Source: Rhodeus uyekii (lineage: Eukaryota; Chordata; Actinopteri; Cypriniformes; Acheilognathidae). Taken from it: 64,000 bases of DNA. The stretch lies in contig JAWRVZ010000053.1 in NCBI GenBank assembly GCA_037043235.1, positions 930,001 through 994,000 of the forward strand, read 5' to 3'. Positions 25,377 to 36,899 of the stretch are shown here, in pieces. The position numbers and the translations under genes were made by a program. The notes under the pieces were generated by a model. The model was not told where the DNA came from and ran no database searches. It saw nothing but the letters and a program-made list of their open reading frames with translations. Position 1 is the stretch's first letter; each line of letters opens with the position of its first letter.

Positions 25377-26459
25377 AAGTGGACTCTGGGCAGCAGCAGC
25401 AGCAGTGTGAAGTGTGGATGAGTGTGGAGAGCAGTAAAGCTGGTCTTTAATCTGGCTGCAGCAGCTGGCTGCATCTGACAGCCCAGAGGTTCTCATTATC
25501 TCCTCACTCCTCCACTCAGCTCTCTCTTATGTGGTCACACAGCTGCAAGTGGCGTGCCTTGACCCCATAACTCCCAATGCACATGGGACTTTCCACCAGA
25601 GAGAGAGAGAGAAACTGAAAGGGAGAGAGACAGACAGGACACAGAGTTGGGACATAAAAACCTGTGAAACGTTAGAGAGAGAGAGAGAGAGAGAGAGAGA
25701 CAAGAAAGGAACCTTTTAATCACAGTTTGAACAAAAACGAGGGCCTCCTGACATGCTCTGTTATGTTTCAGTGGCGTATTGTAAACACATCTCATGACAG
25801 AACAGAGCAGCACACGCGCTGACATTTCAACAGCTCATGAGAGACTGCTACTGAGACAAATTATGATCTTTCTACAGCAAATGTATGACAGGCAGCTGAT
25901 TGGCCGTGTACATTTAATGTTTTGTGATTATGAAATGGAGTGTATCATGTAACAATAGCAGCGATGGAGCATTCACAAGTTTAATGACTCATACATTTCT
26001 CGCCAGAGGCCAAGCTCTCATAACACAGAGGAGGGGAATGCAGCCATGCTGCTGTTAGTTTATGCAGATCATACTTTGTTTATACAGAGGTATATAAATA
26101 CAATTAAGTTTGATTAGATGCTGAAAGAAATTGGTTTTATGATGTTTAGATATGGTTTTTAAAAAATAAGTAAATCTGTCAATGTGTAAATATGCTGTTA
26201 GGTGGTCGGAGAACTATCAAAACATATCAATTGCAATAGAGTATGATCCCTTCTTAGCCAGAGTTTCTGGGTTTTCAGCCGTTATTTCATTTTTCATGGA
26301 GGGCATTCTCCACTTACAGAGGCAATTTGTGAAGTTAACCAGATCCGAGGATCGGTTTGTCAATTTAGCAACCTCTCCATCCTTCAAAAAAACAAGAAGT
26401 AGAAAAAAAGCAGGAAGTTTCTCAAAGGCCTCTTCCATTTAGTCTAGCTCCTTTACCCC
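25377..26459. other. intergenic DNA with (GA)n
   Basis: Contains GCA repeats near 25390, short GA runs (25599-25610) and a perfect GA run at 25673-25701. The 86-codon frame at 26182-26442 has no recognisable domain. Confidence 0.5.
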
Positions 26460-26710
26460 GCATCTCTTTCCCTTTCCGCGGCGCTTCCAAGATATCCATC
26501 CAAGATGTCCACCTCATCAACAATTTGTTGATCTTTTGCTCAGTCACGGCAGTTAGCAGTTCGGCATCGAGATGTCATTCTTGCTCACTTGAAGGAGCTG
26601 GGGCTGAGACTTTACTTGAAGAAGAGTATGTTTTATACTCCCTCAAGAACCACCTTCTAAAGGGTTGTGTGGGATCCTGTGTCACTGTCAGCACGGCTTT
26701 CTTCTATGCT

Positions 26711-27253
26711 CATGGGTGCACATAACTGGTACGCAGGTACGCATGCGCAACAAAAATCATAAATGCGTAGGCCCACTTGAGTCACTAAGCGCCTTTGCGT
26801 ACTTAACCGATCTTCTCATCTCATCGTACACAACCTTACAGTAAGAGATGTCCAAAAAGCAACAGACATTAAGCAGCTTTTTGGGCGTTTCACCACCTTC
26901 AAAGAAACGCCAACTGGAGCCTGAGCCGAAAAGTTAACGATGAGCGCACTGAAGTGCATATCATTCACGTGAAGGGGGCACGAGGATCACGCTCACGCCA
27001 GGGGTCGGAAACCTATGGCTCGCGAGCCATATATGGCTCTTTTGACGCCGCCCCCGTCGACAGATCGATTGCTCCGCTACTTCCGCATTCGCGGAGGACA
27101 GGTCGATCGCGCCGCAGAGGACAGTGGAGGCGACAGTGAAGAGGACAGTGAGAAAGACTGCACTTATTAGGACAATGCTACATATGTGAGTACCAAACAC
27201 AATCTCCTGGTACTCACCTGAGTAACTCACTGAAAAAGTTATGTGCACCCCTG
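26711..27253. mobile_element. 543-bp non-autonomous hAT element with 8-bp target duplication
   Basis: Left end CATGGGTGCACATAACT and right end GTTATGTGCACCCCTG form an inverted terminal repeat with one mismatch near the tip. TCTATGCT occurs immediately outside both ends (26703-26710 and 27254-27261), an exact 8-bp target duplication as made by hAT transposases. Removing the element restores the reading of the DIRS relic on both sides. It contains a second hAT-style motif, CAGGGGTCGGAAACCTATGG and CTCGCGAGCC, at 26999-27040 without a visible partner. Confidence 0.88.
26848..26937 (+). CDS. 29-codon ORF inside the hAT, possible transposase N-terminal remnant
   Basis: ATG 26848 to TAA 26935. 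The peptide begins MSKKQQTLSSFLG and continues PPSKKRQLEPEPKS. QQTLSSFL resembles a PCNA-interacting (PIP) box, Q-x-x-hydrophobic-x-x-F-aromatic, although the last position is Leu. A basic KKR follows. Similar N-termini occur in some hAT-related proteins. It may be the start of a once longer transposase. Expression is unknown. Confidence 0.3.
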   Translation: MSKKQQTLSSFLGVSPPSKKRQLEPEPKS

Positions 27254-27889
27254 TCTATGCTCATCGACATCATCCCAGCAGCAGTCAACAGCATAAAGCT
27301 AGACCAGTCACTCACTGAACAGTCGATACTGCTGGGCCTCATGGCAACAGCTTCCAGTGTTATCACTCAGTTGTTTGTACATGTGGTGTCTTCAGTGGCT
27401 CAAAACCAGAGAGTTTTCCCCAAAATTAACCCCTTTCCCACTATCAAGGTCACGAGGTTGTCCTTACACATCTTAAATATGCGGAAGAAAACCTGGATTC
27501 TGTCAAAAGGGGACATCATATTGCTGTCCAGACAGACAACACCCCGAGGTGGTGGAGCAGATTTGGAAGAGGTTTTGCCGAGCACAAGTGGGTCTGTATG
27601 TCTCTAGAGATGTCTCACTGCGCCCGTTGGTAATCCCTAACTTTTCAGCTCCACCCAGACTGGAAGCTATGGTTCAGACATGGCTGAGGCTATGTCTGTA
27701 CACCTTTCCCCCTCTCCTTCTGCTCCCAGGAGTTCTGGAAAAAGTTTGGTTTCACCTTGTCACCTTACTTACCCTGCGGTGGCGGGCAAAGTGAATCTTC
27801 GGACCTAGTGTCCCTCGCCAATTAAACTCCATGGAAGATTCCAGTCAGGAGGGACCTCCTATTCCAGGAAGTGGGCTTGATTGCCTATC

Positions 27890-28806
27890 CTTTCCCAGAA
27901 TGGTAGAAACCGTGGGCTTGGCCTCTGAGGGGGCCCAGCTCATGGATTCTGGTCTCTCAATCGAGATTGTAGAGACCATCCTCCACTCCAGTTCTCTGTC
28001 CACTAGGAAACTAAGATAAAAGGAAATCACTCTGTAGTAGAAACTCTTCATTTCTTGATGTAGTGACAGGCAATTGAACTCACTGACCTGTCAGATTGAC
28101 ACCATGCTGAAGGTTCTGCAAGACAAATTCACTGCAGGTTATCCCCTTCTACCTTAAAGGTTTACATAGCTACTAAAGTGCTTACCATGTACCCTTGGAT
28201 GGTTTCTCAATTGGGAGAGACCTTTTACGCATGTTTCCTTCATGGCAAACTGAGGCCAGCAGTACACTTTAAGGTATTGACCACTTTAAGGTGTCTCTGG
28301 TGCTCCAGGGCCTCTTCCCAGGTCCCCCTTGCAAGGTGTGTTCATCCCCACTCTTACATCCCTAATATTAGAAGATCTCAAGCCCTGTAATGTGGCTCAC
28401 CCTTCGCAGGCATTCTGTCCTCCAGTCATGACCAGGAAAGTGTGAGCACTATACGCTTACATCCACAGAGCTGAGGCCCTGTAGTGCAAGCCAAATCAGC
28501 TGTTCGCTGCTTTGGGGCCTCGAAGGAGGCTCAAGCAACCAACGCAATATCAGCAAGTGGTTCGCTGAGGCTATCTTTCTTGCCCAAGAGTCGACTGGAC
28601 TGCCTTCCTTGGGGATCCGAGCCCACTCAACTAGGGGCGTGGTGGTCTCAAAGGCACTTATAGCAGGAGTATCTCTTGCAGATGTTTGTGATTCCCCAGG
28701 GTGGCCTTCCCCACATGCCTTTATTAGGTTCTACAGGAACATGGAACGTGTTATTGTAGTGAGCTACGTTTCACTCACCAGGCTCTCGTCACTGTGGTGG
28801 CATTGA
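27890..28806 (+). pseudogene. DIRS1-like tyrosine recombinase relic
   Basis: It begins with VETVGLASEGAQLMDSGLS and EIVETILHSSSLSTRK, matching the N-terminal region of the copy at 51470. The C-terminal active-site part survives: RAHSTRG (His codon 28624, Arg codon 28633) and SPHAFIRFYR with the nucleophile Tyr codon at 28732-28734. The middle is frameshifted. Confidence 0.75.
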
Positions 28807-28843
28807 CATTTTCATCCCCAAAGTGTTTCGATGCAGCAGTGAA

Positions 28844-29088
28844 TGTCTCAGGTTTCGTATGTAACTCGAGTGCCCTTAGAGGGAACGAGACACTGGATTG
28901 TTCCGCCACAAAGCTCCTACGTGCCTGCTGATGTCTTACTTCTGGCACTTTTTAAGTTTCCTGGTTCGTGAAATCATCGACTTGCATTTACACTCGATAG
29001 TTCGATAGTGCTAAATGAGACAATACACCAAGGTGCTCCCAAAGCATTATGTGTCTCATTCCCTCTTCTCAGGTTAACCTGAGATGTT
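28844..29088 (+). repeat. decayed ICR and right ITR of the old DIRS relic
   Basis: TGTCTCAGGTTTCGTATGTA followed by GAGGGAACGAGACACTGG parallels the internal complementary region at 52604-52659. The terminal GTGTCTCATTCCCTCTTCTC and GAGATGTT parallels the outer right terminus of the young copies. Confidence 0.6.
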
Positions 29089-29564
29089 TTTAAGACAAAC
29101 TGCTCAGAGAGAATGCCCCAGAGAGCATATTATCTGTGATACCTGTTATTTTAGATCAAAGGTTGTTTGGAACTTTATATTATTCATTTGTTGCTTGGCA
29201 CTATAGCTATATTTGACCTGTGCAGTAATATTAATACATGTTCCATGTTTAATTCAAAAGACCTCCTTTTGCTTCCTATGCTTCCTTTTGCGCGAAGCAT
29301 ATTTATTTATTATGTCTCTCTCTCTCTCTCTCATCTCAAAGTGGTCGCTCAAGGATTTCCCCATTTGTCCAAGAGCAGACATCAGTGTGGTTGCAACAAT
29401 GGCTTAAATTAAAAGTGACTTATGGCCAAGAACTCATTTGTGGCTGTAAAAAAAAGCAAAAATACAGAGTAGACTTTCCTGTTAACATTAATTAAATTAC
29501 AGTATATTAATTTTAATAATCATTTATTAAACTTTGGAAATGCTAATAAATTCAGTTTCATCAT
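29089..29564. other. intergenic DNA with a short (TC)n
   Basis: A (TC)n run of about 20 bases lies at 29314-29333. Nothing else was recognised. Confidence 0.5.
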
Positions 29565-29870
29565 TGGTCACCTTGTTAGTCTTGTCTGCTGTGTTTTGTT
29601 CCCTCATACTCCCTTGTGTATATCTACTCTTTGTAGTTATAGATAGATATGAGCTTTCCTTCAGTCTTTGTTCATCGACATCCACTTTATGTTGGGTTCC
29701 GTCTTGGTCTCATCCTGTTAACATGGAGTAAGGTTTTTTGCATGATAAAAGAACTTTTGTTTGTACCCAAGTGTTTTTTTTTCTTTTGAGTTTTGTTATT
29801 AAAGACTATTTGAGTTTATTCTGTGCCTCCGAGTCTTCCTCCTCTATACACAACAACCTTGACAAGTAGT
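29565..29870 (+). mobile_element. solo LTR, gypsy-like
   Basis: CACCTTGTTAGTCTTGTCTG, TTCCCTCAT and CCCTTGTGTAT recur in the same order on the minus strand at 36605-36870, beside a gypsy integrase fragment. The 3' part, ATTAAAGACTATTTG to CTCCTCTATACACAACA, is LTR-like R/U5 text. No coding part is adjacent. Confidence 0.55.
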
Positions 29871-30085
29871 CCTTTGAAAATGATTGGAATTTGGCAAGTC
29901 ATTCCACCAGCATGGAACAATGTAGATAAAGGTCTGTGAAAGTGATTTTGTGCCTCTTTGGGAGGGCAACTCAAGGCACCATTCAATTTCAGAAGACAAG
30001 CTTCTGAACAATCAGCATTTATATGTGTTTATCCCTGAACTTGCTACATTTTGGGTGGGGATACATCTCCTTTGTATTTGATCTT

Positions 30086-31125
30086 TGTGTTGCTTGTTTG
30101 GGAGCAGAGCGTGCACAGTCAGTGCTTGAGGGCACTGGCTGTGTGCATTGTGCAGCTTACTTTATAGATGCTCCACTCTCACCTGGCGCTCTTCAAGGAG
30201 AGCGCCCAAGTTCAAAGACCTTTTGGCTTGGGTCCCACTGTGCCTGAGATTAAGCAGTGATATATACTGTATGTCTTGGAGGATCGCAAATGGGTATATT
30301 GGGGGATTTGAGATGGGCTCTGCCGTATCTCTGCACTCACCTGGTGGATTCAGTGCCTACTCGCAGGGTTCGGAAGCAGACTATGTGGTTCCTTATGCTC
30401 ATGGAGAGGCACCGGTGCTGCAGCTATCCAGTTCTGAGGAGCTGGATGTTGTTAGCATCGAAGCTGGAGATGGTTATTCGCCACCTCATTCTCCAGCTTG
30501 CAATGGCAGGGCTTGGCACCAACTGTTGCTGAGGCTCAGCAGTGATCGTCTTGGGGATCACAAACAGACATAGTGGAGGGGTTAGAGATGGGTACTGCCC
30601 TCACCTGCTGGGTCCCATGCCTTCTCTCAGGTCTTGGAAGCACGTTATGCGGTTCCCTCCACCCAGGGAGAGGCATTTCTCAACTATCCAGTTCTAAGGA
30701 GCTAGTTTTTTTTAGCATCGAGATTGGAGATGAGGATTCACCTCATTCTCCAGCCCAAAACGAGCTGGTGAAGGTTTTGACTACTGGTGGAGGTCGCGCT
30801 CCTGCCAGGTTTCACTTCTTCTAGCCTGCAGAAAGGCAGGACGTTTATCCAAAGACCAACCTATATGAGCACTCTCTACCCTAGCCTGTCGAGATTGTGG
30901 AAGAGACTGTCCTTCTTTCAGGTGCATAGTGCCGCCATACAGCACACTGTTTCTCGATGGTAGGCCTCAAAAATCTGCTGGTGGGGTTAGAGACAGCCCT
31001 GCCTTATCACAGTTCTCATCTTCCAGATCCAGCATCTTTTCTTGGGTTCTGACGCATATTCCATGGTTACTTCTGCCCAGGGGGAGGCACCCTGTCCTAA
31101 TTTGGCCCTGCCCTAAGTTCCCAAA
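30086..31125 (+). pseudogene. old DIRS1-like gag relic with internal duplication
   Basis: CVACLGAERAQSVLEGTGC-V-HC (about 30085-30160) matches CVICLGVEHARSALESAGC in the young copies, a C-x2-C...C-x2-C zinc-binding pattern. Downstream, a block with a serine/glutamate-rich segment (LSSSEELDVVSIEAGD) is present near 30400-30500. It recurs diverged near 30680-30770 and weakly near 30930-31115, a period of about 285 bp. Multiple stops are present. Confidence 0.65.
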
Positions 31126-31909
31126 ATGATAGGATATTTGAGGTCCACCTTCTCAGACACTCCAAACTGTTCTAAATGCGAACTGTTGTCTTTGCTTGGT
31201 CACTTAAACTTCACAATGTACATAATCCTGCAAGGGATTATTTCACATTTCCTTTCCCTCGTGTTTTCGATTCATGTGCTAGAAGATGAGTGGCAGGCCT
31301 TCAGCAAGCCTGGGCCATGCCCCAGATTCCTCCACTGCCAAGCCCCACTGGCCACACTGTGGCTTTCTTTGGCGCCACACCCTGTTCAACAATTCCCGCC
31401 CCTCTCAACAAATGTCTTACAAGCTCAGAAATGTCAGCCACTTCATCCCGTCATCGCTAAACTCCCCGATTGTCCACTGGCCGCAGCAACTAGCGTGAGG
31501 CTGCCTCTACTGGTGATGCAGGCCCAGATAACACATCCTCTTCATCCCACTGCCTCTAACCTTGTTCCATACTAGTGGTCTACAGCTCCTTCAGCAGACC
31601 CTCGTGTGAGGATGCCTCCATTAGTGGCGAAGGCCCAGTCATCAGTCTTAAACGCTCTGTTTTGTCCTTGGCCTACATCTCCAACTTCTGAACCTAGTAT
31701 GAGGCTGCCTACAATAGTGGTGCAAGCCCAGACAACCCCAGATCAAGTCAACCAAAAATCGTCAACCCCAGATCAAGCATCCCATCAAATCACATAACCA
31801 GTCCTTTTTTTTTGCATAGATGCAGCCTGAGAAAAGCCTCTCCGAGCATCAGATTCAAACACTTGGTCGCTGGTCATCACAGGGTTTTGAGAGCTATATT
31901 TGATCCAAT
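31126..31909 (+). other. degenerate proline-rich repeat DNA of retroelement style
   Basis: A diverged motif GTGAGGCTGCCTCTACTGGT...GCCCAG recurs near 31494, 31605 and 31697, about 100 bp apart. The open frames (for example 31126-31575) are Pro/Ser-rich without a domain. Probably the tail of a retroelement gag-like region. Confidence 0.4.
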
Positions 31910-32255
31910 TTCTTAGTAAATAGTAAGCAATTTTTATTTGTAGAGCACATTAAAATTCAGCTTCGACCGTCCAAAGCGCTATACAAATACAATCACAAAA
32001 TTCAATAAAAATATAAATAAAATAGTAAAAATAAGTTCATAAGTTCATATTCAGGCTAGAGAGAATGTGTTTTAAGTCTAGATTTAAAAACATAAATAGG
32101 AGTACTCTTAATGTCAGGTGGCAACTGATTCTAACTGTGAACGGTGGCAACTGTGGAGTACCAAATGAAAAGGTTCTGTCACCTTTTGATTTAAGATGTG
32201 AGCGCGAGACATGTCAGAAAGCTTTATTGGCAGACTTGAGATCAGAAATGTAAGT
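31910..32255. repeat. unclassified interspersed repeat
   Basis: The wording TTTTTATTTGTAGAGCAC, CCAAAGCGCTATACAAATAC and GGTTCTGTCACCTTTTGATT is familiar from widespread teleost repeats, probably a LINE or SINE 3' region. No terminal repeat could be fixed. Confidence 0.4.
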
Positions 32256-33190
32256 TGTCTTCCACATCAAAGAAGCTCAACAAACCCTTATCAGCTAAAT
32301 TCATCAGTTCTAGCTTGTTCTCATATACTGAAACCAACATGCTCACTATATCCAACTCAATTAACCCATCAATCCACCCATATAGTGAAAATATCTGTGT
32401 CTTCCCACACGCTCCTGCAGAAGCCCACTTCATTCTTTCACTGCTGCAGCAGTGTGATCTCCTCCACTCCCGCAGGACCTCTATTTCTACATTTAACTCT
32501 ACGTTCACTGCTGAAGCATCTCCTCCAGTCATACAGGAGCTCAGTTTGTTGGCTAACCTTTCTCCTCTGCCACAGCAGTGAAGTCCCCTATGCTCCCACA
32601 AGACACCATCCAGCTGACTTTCACTGCCACAGCAGTGTTATCTTCTCCACTCCTGCAAAAGCTCTATTTCTCTGTCAAACTTGATTTCAGCTTAAACGTT
32701 CATTCAACGTCCATTGGTCGGTAAGGCCCAATTGCCCGACGACGTGAGATGCTACCATCAGAGGCTATGTGGACTCTACCAGTTAGTCATTTCAAATAAC
32801 TCTGTACCCCACCCATTGGCCAGAACGGCCCCGCAATCAGCCCAGTAACTGCTCCCATTTGAGGCTGTGCAGGTCCCCCTGGTCAGGCAGCACAAATCAC
32901 ACTACACTTCGTTCATGTCCTGCAAGGTCCAAGGAGCTGCTCTCGTCAAGAAGCGCCGTGAGCTCCCTTTCCAAATTATATTGCTCATCGTTCATCAGCT
33001 GGTAGGGCCTGTCTGCCCAGTGCCGTGAGCTGCTCCCGTTCCGTCATTGGAGGCTGCATTTGCCTTCTCGACCGGGTTTTATGAATTCTCGTGTAATGGC
33101 TGGTAGGGCCCACCTGTCTGACACTGTGACGTGCTGCATTTGGCATTTACATGGTCCCTCCCAGTCAAACAACTCAAGTTCTTCTTGATA
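32256..33190. repeat. degenerate tandem proline-rich repeats
   Basis: Related phrases such as CAGCAGTGTGATCTCCTCCA (32449) and CAGCAGTGTTATCTTCTCCA (32631) recur about every 60 or 180 bp. Further on, GGTAGGGCC-type phrases recur near 32720, 33000 and 33103. Open frames on both strands reflect this composition. No conserved domain is seen. Confidence 0.45.
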
Positions 33191-33667
33191 TGCCAAACCC
33201 ACCAAATTTCGACACTCGTTTGGGGGGTCTTTTAGTGTGCCAGCAGTCTTTTGCTCATTTGATTTTGGGGGAGTACTCTGGGTTCAGGCCAAATTCCAAG
33301 CTCAGAGCCCTCCCTCGGACAGCATGCCAATTATGCACAACCTTTGATCCATTTAATTATATTATTCTTGAAGTTATGAAATTCTGTTTTATTAACAAAG
33401 TTTGGGAGGAGCACGTTCCGATAATTAACCAAATTATCACAGGAGGAGCACATTCAGTTAATCAACTCAATTAATGAGATAAGAGGTATAAAAATGTAGC
33501 AGTTTTTCAGCATCATCGTTAGCCCATCTATGCACTTCTAACAATTCCTATCCTGGGATAAGGGGTAAAGAGTACTCTGGGTTTAGACAAAATCCCAAAC
33601 TCTGAGTCTTCCTATCACATAGTAGGACAAAAACGCTTAACCTTTACTCTATATAATTATATGTAAC
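33191..33667 (+). mobile_element. LTR-like sequence with an internal direct repeat
   Basis: A ~100-bp block starting GAGTACTCTGGGTTCAGGCC (33271) recurs diverged at 33569 (GAGTACTCTGGGTTTAGAC). Between them lies GGTATAAAAATGTAGCAG, a TATA-like promoter motif. Probably LTR-derived. Confidence 0.4.
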
Positions 33668-35012
33668 TGTGAACAAGTGAACAAATCAATTATAACACAA
33701 CAGATGGTAAGGTTGAGTTGAAAGTAAAGGTCATCCAGGTGAAGGTTGAAAATTTCCATCAAGCAGACTTCAAGCAGCTACTGGCTGATCATCTGGGTGG
33801 AATTAAATGGTAGAGATGTGTCATTAATGATTCTAGATAAAATTACAACAAAAACAGCTGTATGAAAAGATGTATAAAAAAATAAAATAAAAAGACTTTG
33901 TTGTATGAGAAGATCAGTGCACTCTTTCCACACCTGCATTGCAATTCTCATCTGCTGTAGAGCTCCAGTCTTTCCACATTTCTTCTTTAATCACACACAC
34001 ACATAAAATAAATACAGATAAGAATGCAAGCATATGCTTTTCTGAGGTGATCCAAAACCTAAATCTACTGTGATCTGGAAATTGAGCCAGAAAGACTATC
34101 AGTTATGGTTTTGGCTGCCGTGCAATTTGAGCTAAATTTATATTATGTAAAATTATATTAACTACTTATTATGTATATTAATTAGCTATTACTATCTAGG
34201 GGTGGAACTGTCCATTCATCTGGATTGATTGATTCAAACCACCATCCAATGTGTTCTATGATTCAACATATCATTACAATCTACTCAGCGTATACAAAAA
34301 AAACAGGATTTTTATTATTTTTATCACAAGATTAATATATGCATACTATACGCATTTGAAAGTGAATGCATAAGGAATATGAATTAATGTTGTTTCATAC
34401 TGTAATCTGTTTTCCTGAATAGGCCTGCCCTACAGTATCATCATCATCAATAAGGTGTACAGGTTACCTAATGAATTATATCACTGTCTTGATGCAGTCT
34501 AACTACATTAAGAGTATTCAACATTCAGCATTTCAAAAGAGGTTTAAAAAATGGTGGTTCTACCACATATGGATGAAGATCTCATGTATACTTGAAAAAA
34601 TGTCATAGTAACTAATCTCTCTTGGTTTAAAACTGATTGAAAGACAAAAGGCTGCAGCAGTTTTCAGCATATTTCTCTCAACACCAGTTATATGACTGAA
34701 CATCTTTTAGAAATGCTGACATTAGCTTCAAAACTATCAATAACGCAATATGCATACCATCAAATGTAGAATGAGACTCTTACCTCATCTAGCCACATAT
34801 GTTGATGTCTGTCATGGTCTTGTCAGAGATTGCTCGAGTTGGCAAAACATTCTTGCTGAAATGGCGAGTTATTTTTCCTCACACAGTTCCTAGTGGATCG
34901 ACGGATGTGTTGAATGTTCCTGCTCACAACTGCTCGTTACGATTGGTTTACACTATTGTAAATCTCATGATCCACTTCAGGAGCACAGCATGAAATAGAT
35001 TGAAAATCACCC
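33668..35012 (+). repeat. unclassified repeat, arm A of an inverted pair
   Basis: This block matches 44672-45475 in reverse complement along most of its length. Anchors are CAATTATAACACAA (33687), GGTCATCCAGGTGAAGGTTG (33731), CTACTGTGATCTGGA (34063), CTCAACACCAGTTATATGAC (34677) and CACAGCATGAAATAGATTG (34985). Arm A carries about 550 extra bases (about 34081-34648) relative to arm B. No transposase or LTR was recognised, so the family is unknown. Confidence 0.8.
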
Positions 35013-35029
35013 GCTCTCTCACTCTTCCA

Positions 35030-35260
35030 TTTGTCAGGATCCTGCCCTGACATTGTAGTCTGTTTTGTCTTTGTTTGATGTTTGCCATGTGGTCCTCTTG
35101 TTCCACCTCCTTATTTCCAGTTACCACACTTCCTTGTTACTTCCAGTTACTTCCTTGTCTAGTCCTCGTTTGCTTGAGTGTGTTCACCTGTTCCTCTTGC
35201 TCTGCTCCCTTTATATTGGGCTTTCAATTTTGTCTTTTTTTGTGTGTGGGTTCATTGTTT
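35030..35260 (+). mobile_element. LTR-like fragment
   Basis: GTCAGGATCCTGCCCTGACA and a T-rich stretch with CACCTGTTCCTCTTGC and CCCTTTATATTGGG resemble gypsy LTR U3 text with a TATA-like box. It is solo and truncated. Confidence 0.4.
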
Positions 35261-35790
35261 CTAGGTTGAAAGTACTGTTAGACAGAATTTCTATTATAAT
35301 CAATAGAAATTATATTTCTTTTGAATTCCAGTCATACAGTTAATTTGCATTTTTCTATAGTCATAGTTTGGTATTGTTTGTTATCTCTTGTGTTGAGAGT
35401 TGTCTCATATTGGTTAAATTTTCTCTCTGAAATCAACTTTTTTTTATTCAAAAGGTTGAAAACTTTTTGAATAACTCAATGAAATTGCTTATATTTTGGT
35501 ATTACATAAAATTATCTTTTTAAAGAGGAAATGATCTGTATTCTTACAGAATAATGTCTTATTTTACCTAAAATGTTGATTCATATTTTTTTCTGTAGAA
35601 TTGGAAAAACTGAAAAACTAAAAATAGAATAGATCTGTAAAAAGTCTTTAAAAAATAGAAAAAACTAATTTATAACTACAGGAATCAGCATATTTATTTT
35701 TAACGGTGTAGATTACTTACAAATTGCAGTCAGTTACTGATTCCAAATTACATTTAAAGAAATACTTTGTAACATAATCAGTTACATTTA
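35261..35790. other. AT-rich DNA, nothing recognised
   Basis: No coding or terminal-repeat signature. Confidence 0.5.
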
Positions 35791-36330
35791 AGGCGCTACA
35801 ATCCAACTTTTTTTTATAACCTTTAGATTACTTAGACCCCAACAAGCCATTCCCTTTTGAGGATGATGAATCCACCAGTCAGTCATGCTGAATGATGTTG
35901 CACACAGCATATTGTTCCCCACGGCATCTCCAGACTCTTTCACGCCTGTCACATGTTTAGGGTGAACCTGGTCTCCCTGAAGAGAACAGGGCTCAAATGG
36001 CAAACGGCCAAATGGCCAATGCTGGTATTCTTTCACAAATGCCAATCAGGCCATCATGCCACTCTCATGAAGTCTGTTTCTGACAGTTTGGTCAGAAACA
36101 TGCACACCAGTAGTCTGCTGGATGTCAATTTGTAAGGCTCTGGGTGTGCACTTCCTTGCACAAAGGAGCTGATCCCGGTCCTACTGCTGGTTCCTTCTTT
36201 CTCCCTGTCCAGTTCTCCTCGTGAAGTGGCCTATCTGGAAGACACACCAAACCTCTTTGCAACGGCACATGTGGATGTGCCATTCTGAACTTCCTGTGCA
36301 ACCTGATTAGTTTGAAGTAACTCTATTTTA
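35791..36330 (-). pseudogene. Tc1/mariner-type transposase relic
   Basis: On the minus strand the order of landmarks is QNGTSTCAVAKRFGV (DNA-binding helix region), SFVQGSAHPEPYKLTSSRLL, then FRETRFTLNM followed by GTICCVQHHSA. This matches a teleost Tc1/mariner-like family whose intact version has FTDESRF and AACNIVQHDRF. The first catalytic Asp of FTDES is lost (FRET). Stops and frameshifts interrupt it, and the second half of the catalytic domain is absent. Confidence 0.7.
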
Positions 36331-36604
36331 ATACATTTTAAGATGTAATTTATTCATGTAATATCAAAGCTGAATTTTAAGCATCATTAATCCACTCTTT
36401 AGTAAGAGTTTTTTGTAGTGATGCACTGAAATTAAAATTCCAGGCTGAAACTGAGTTAAAACATATATTATTTTAGTTTCTTTTTATAATTGTATTATTA
36501 TTATTATGATTAATTATTATTATTTATTTATTTTAATTAAAATTAAATAATTTAAAGAATCTGAAATAAAAAAAATGCAAGCCAATAAAATAACCACACT
36601 CAAA
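36331..36604. other. AT-rich spacer
   Basis: TTATTATT-type low-complexity DNA between two mobile-element remnants. Confidence 0.5.
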
Positions 36605-36870
36605 GTAACGGTCACGGTTGTTTAGGGATGAGAAGACAAGGAAGGAACAAGAAAATAACTGAAATAGACTTTTAGTATACAAAAAAACGGCATTTATTGT
36701 GCAAAACAAAGAGAGCAAGGACAATCAGAAACATAACCAATAATAGACAACTATTGTCAGGGACCACATGATTTAAATACACAAGGGTTGAATGAGGGAA
36801 TGAGACACAGCTGACAAGACTAACAAGTCAAACAGAAACAAGTCCAGAGAAATGTACAGTGAGCGTAAGT
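36605..36870 (-). mobile_element. gypsy-like LTR, minus orientation
   Basis: On the minus strand it reads TTGTTAGTCTTGTCAGCTG, TCTCATTCCCTCATTCAACC, CCTTGTGTATTTAAATC, the same phrases as the solo LTR at 29565. It directly follows the integrase end at 36900-37285 on that strand, where the 3' LTR of a Ty3/gypsy element belongs. Confidence 0.6.
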
Positions 36871-36899
36871 AGTATATGAGTGGAAAGTAGATCACTGAG

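Larger units (their letters stand above)
26490..27630 (+). pseudogene. DIRS1-like reverse transcriptase/RNase H relic
   Basis: Upstream of the hAT insertion the frame reads FAQSRQLAVRHRDVILAHLK, then ELGLRLYLKKS. After it the frame resumes with IDIIPAAVNSIKLDQSLTE, LLGLMATASSVI and INPFPTIKVTRLSLHI. These follow the DIRS order downstream of the RT catalytic YxDD, which is itself not preserved. A C-terminal RNase H-like stretch (EQIWKRFCRAQVGLYVSRD) follows near 27555. Confidence 0.75.
26460..29088 (+). mobile_element. old DIRS1-like retrotransposon relic
   Basis: Remnants in order: reverse transcriptase (26490-27630, split by a hAT insertion), tyrosine recombinase (27890-28806), and then a decayed internal complementary region and right terminal repeat (28844-29088). 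The right end reads GAGATGTT, against GAGACGTT in the young copies at 52905-52912. The 5' half with gag is absent here. Many stops and frameshifts make it clearly older than the copies at 48-52 kb and 58-62 kb. Confidence 0.8.
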
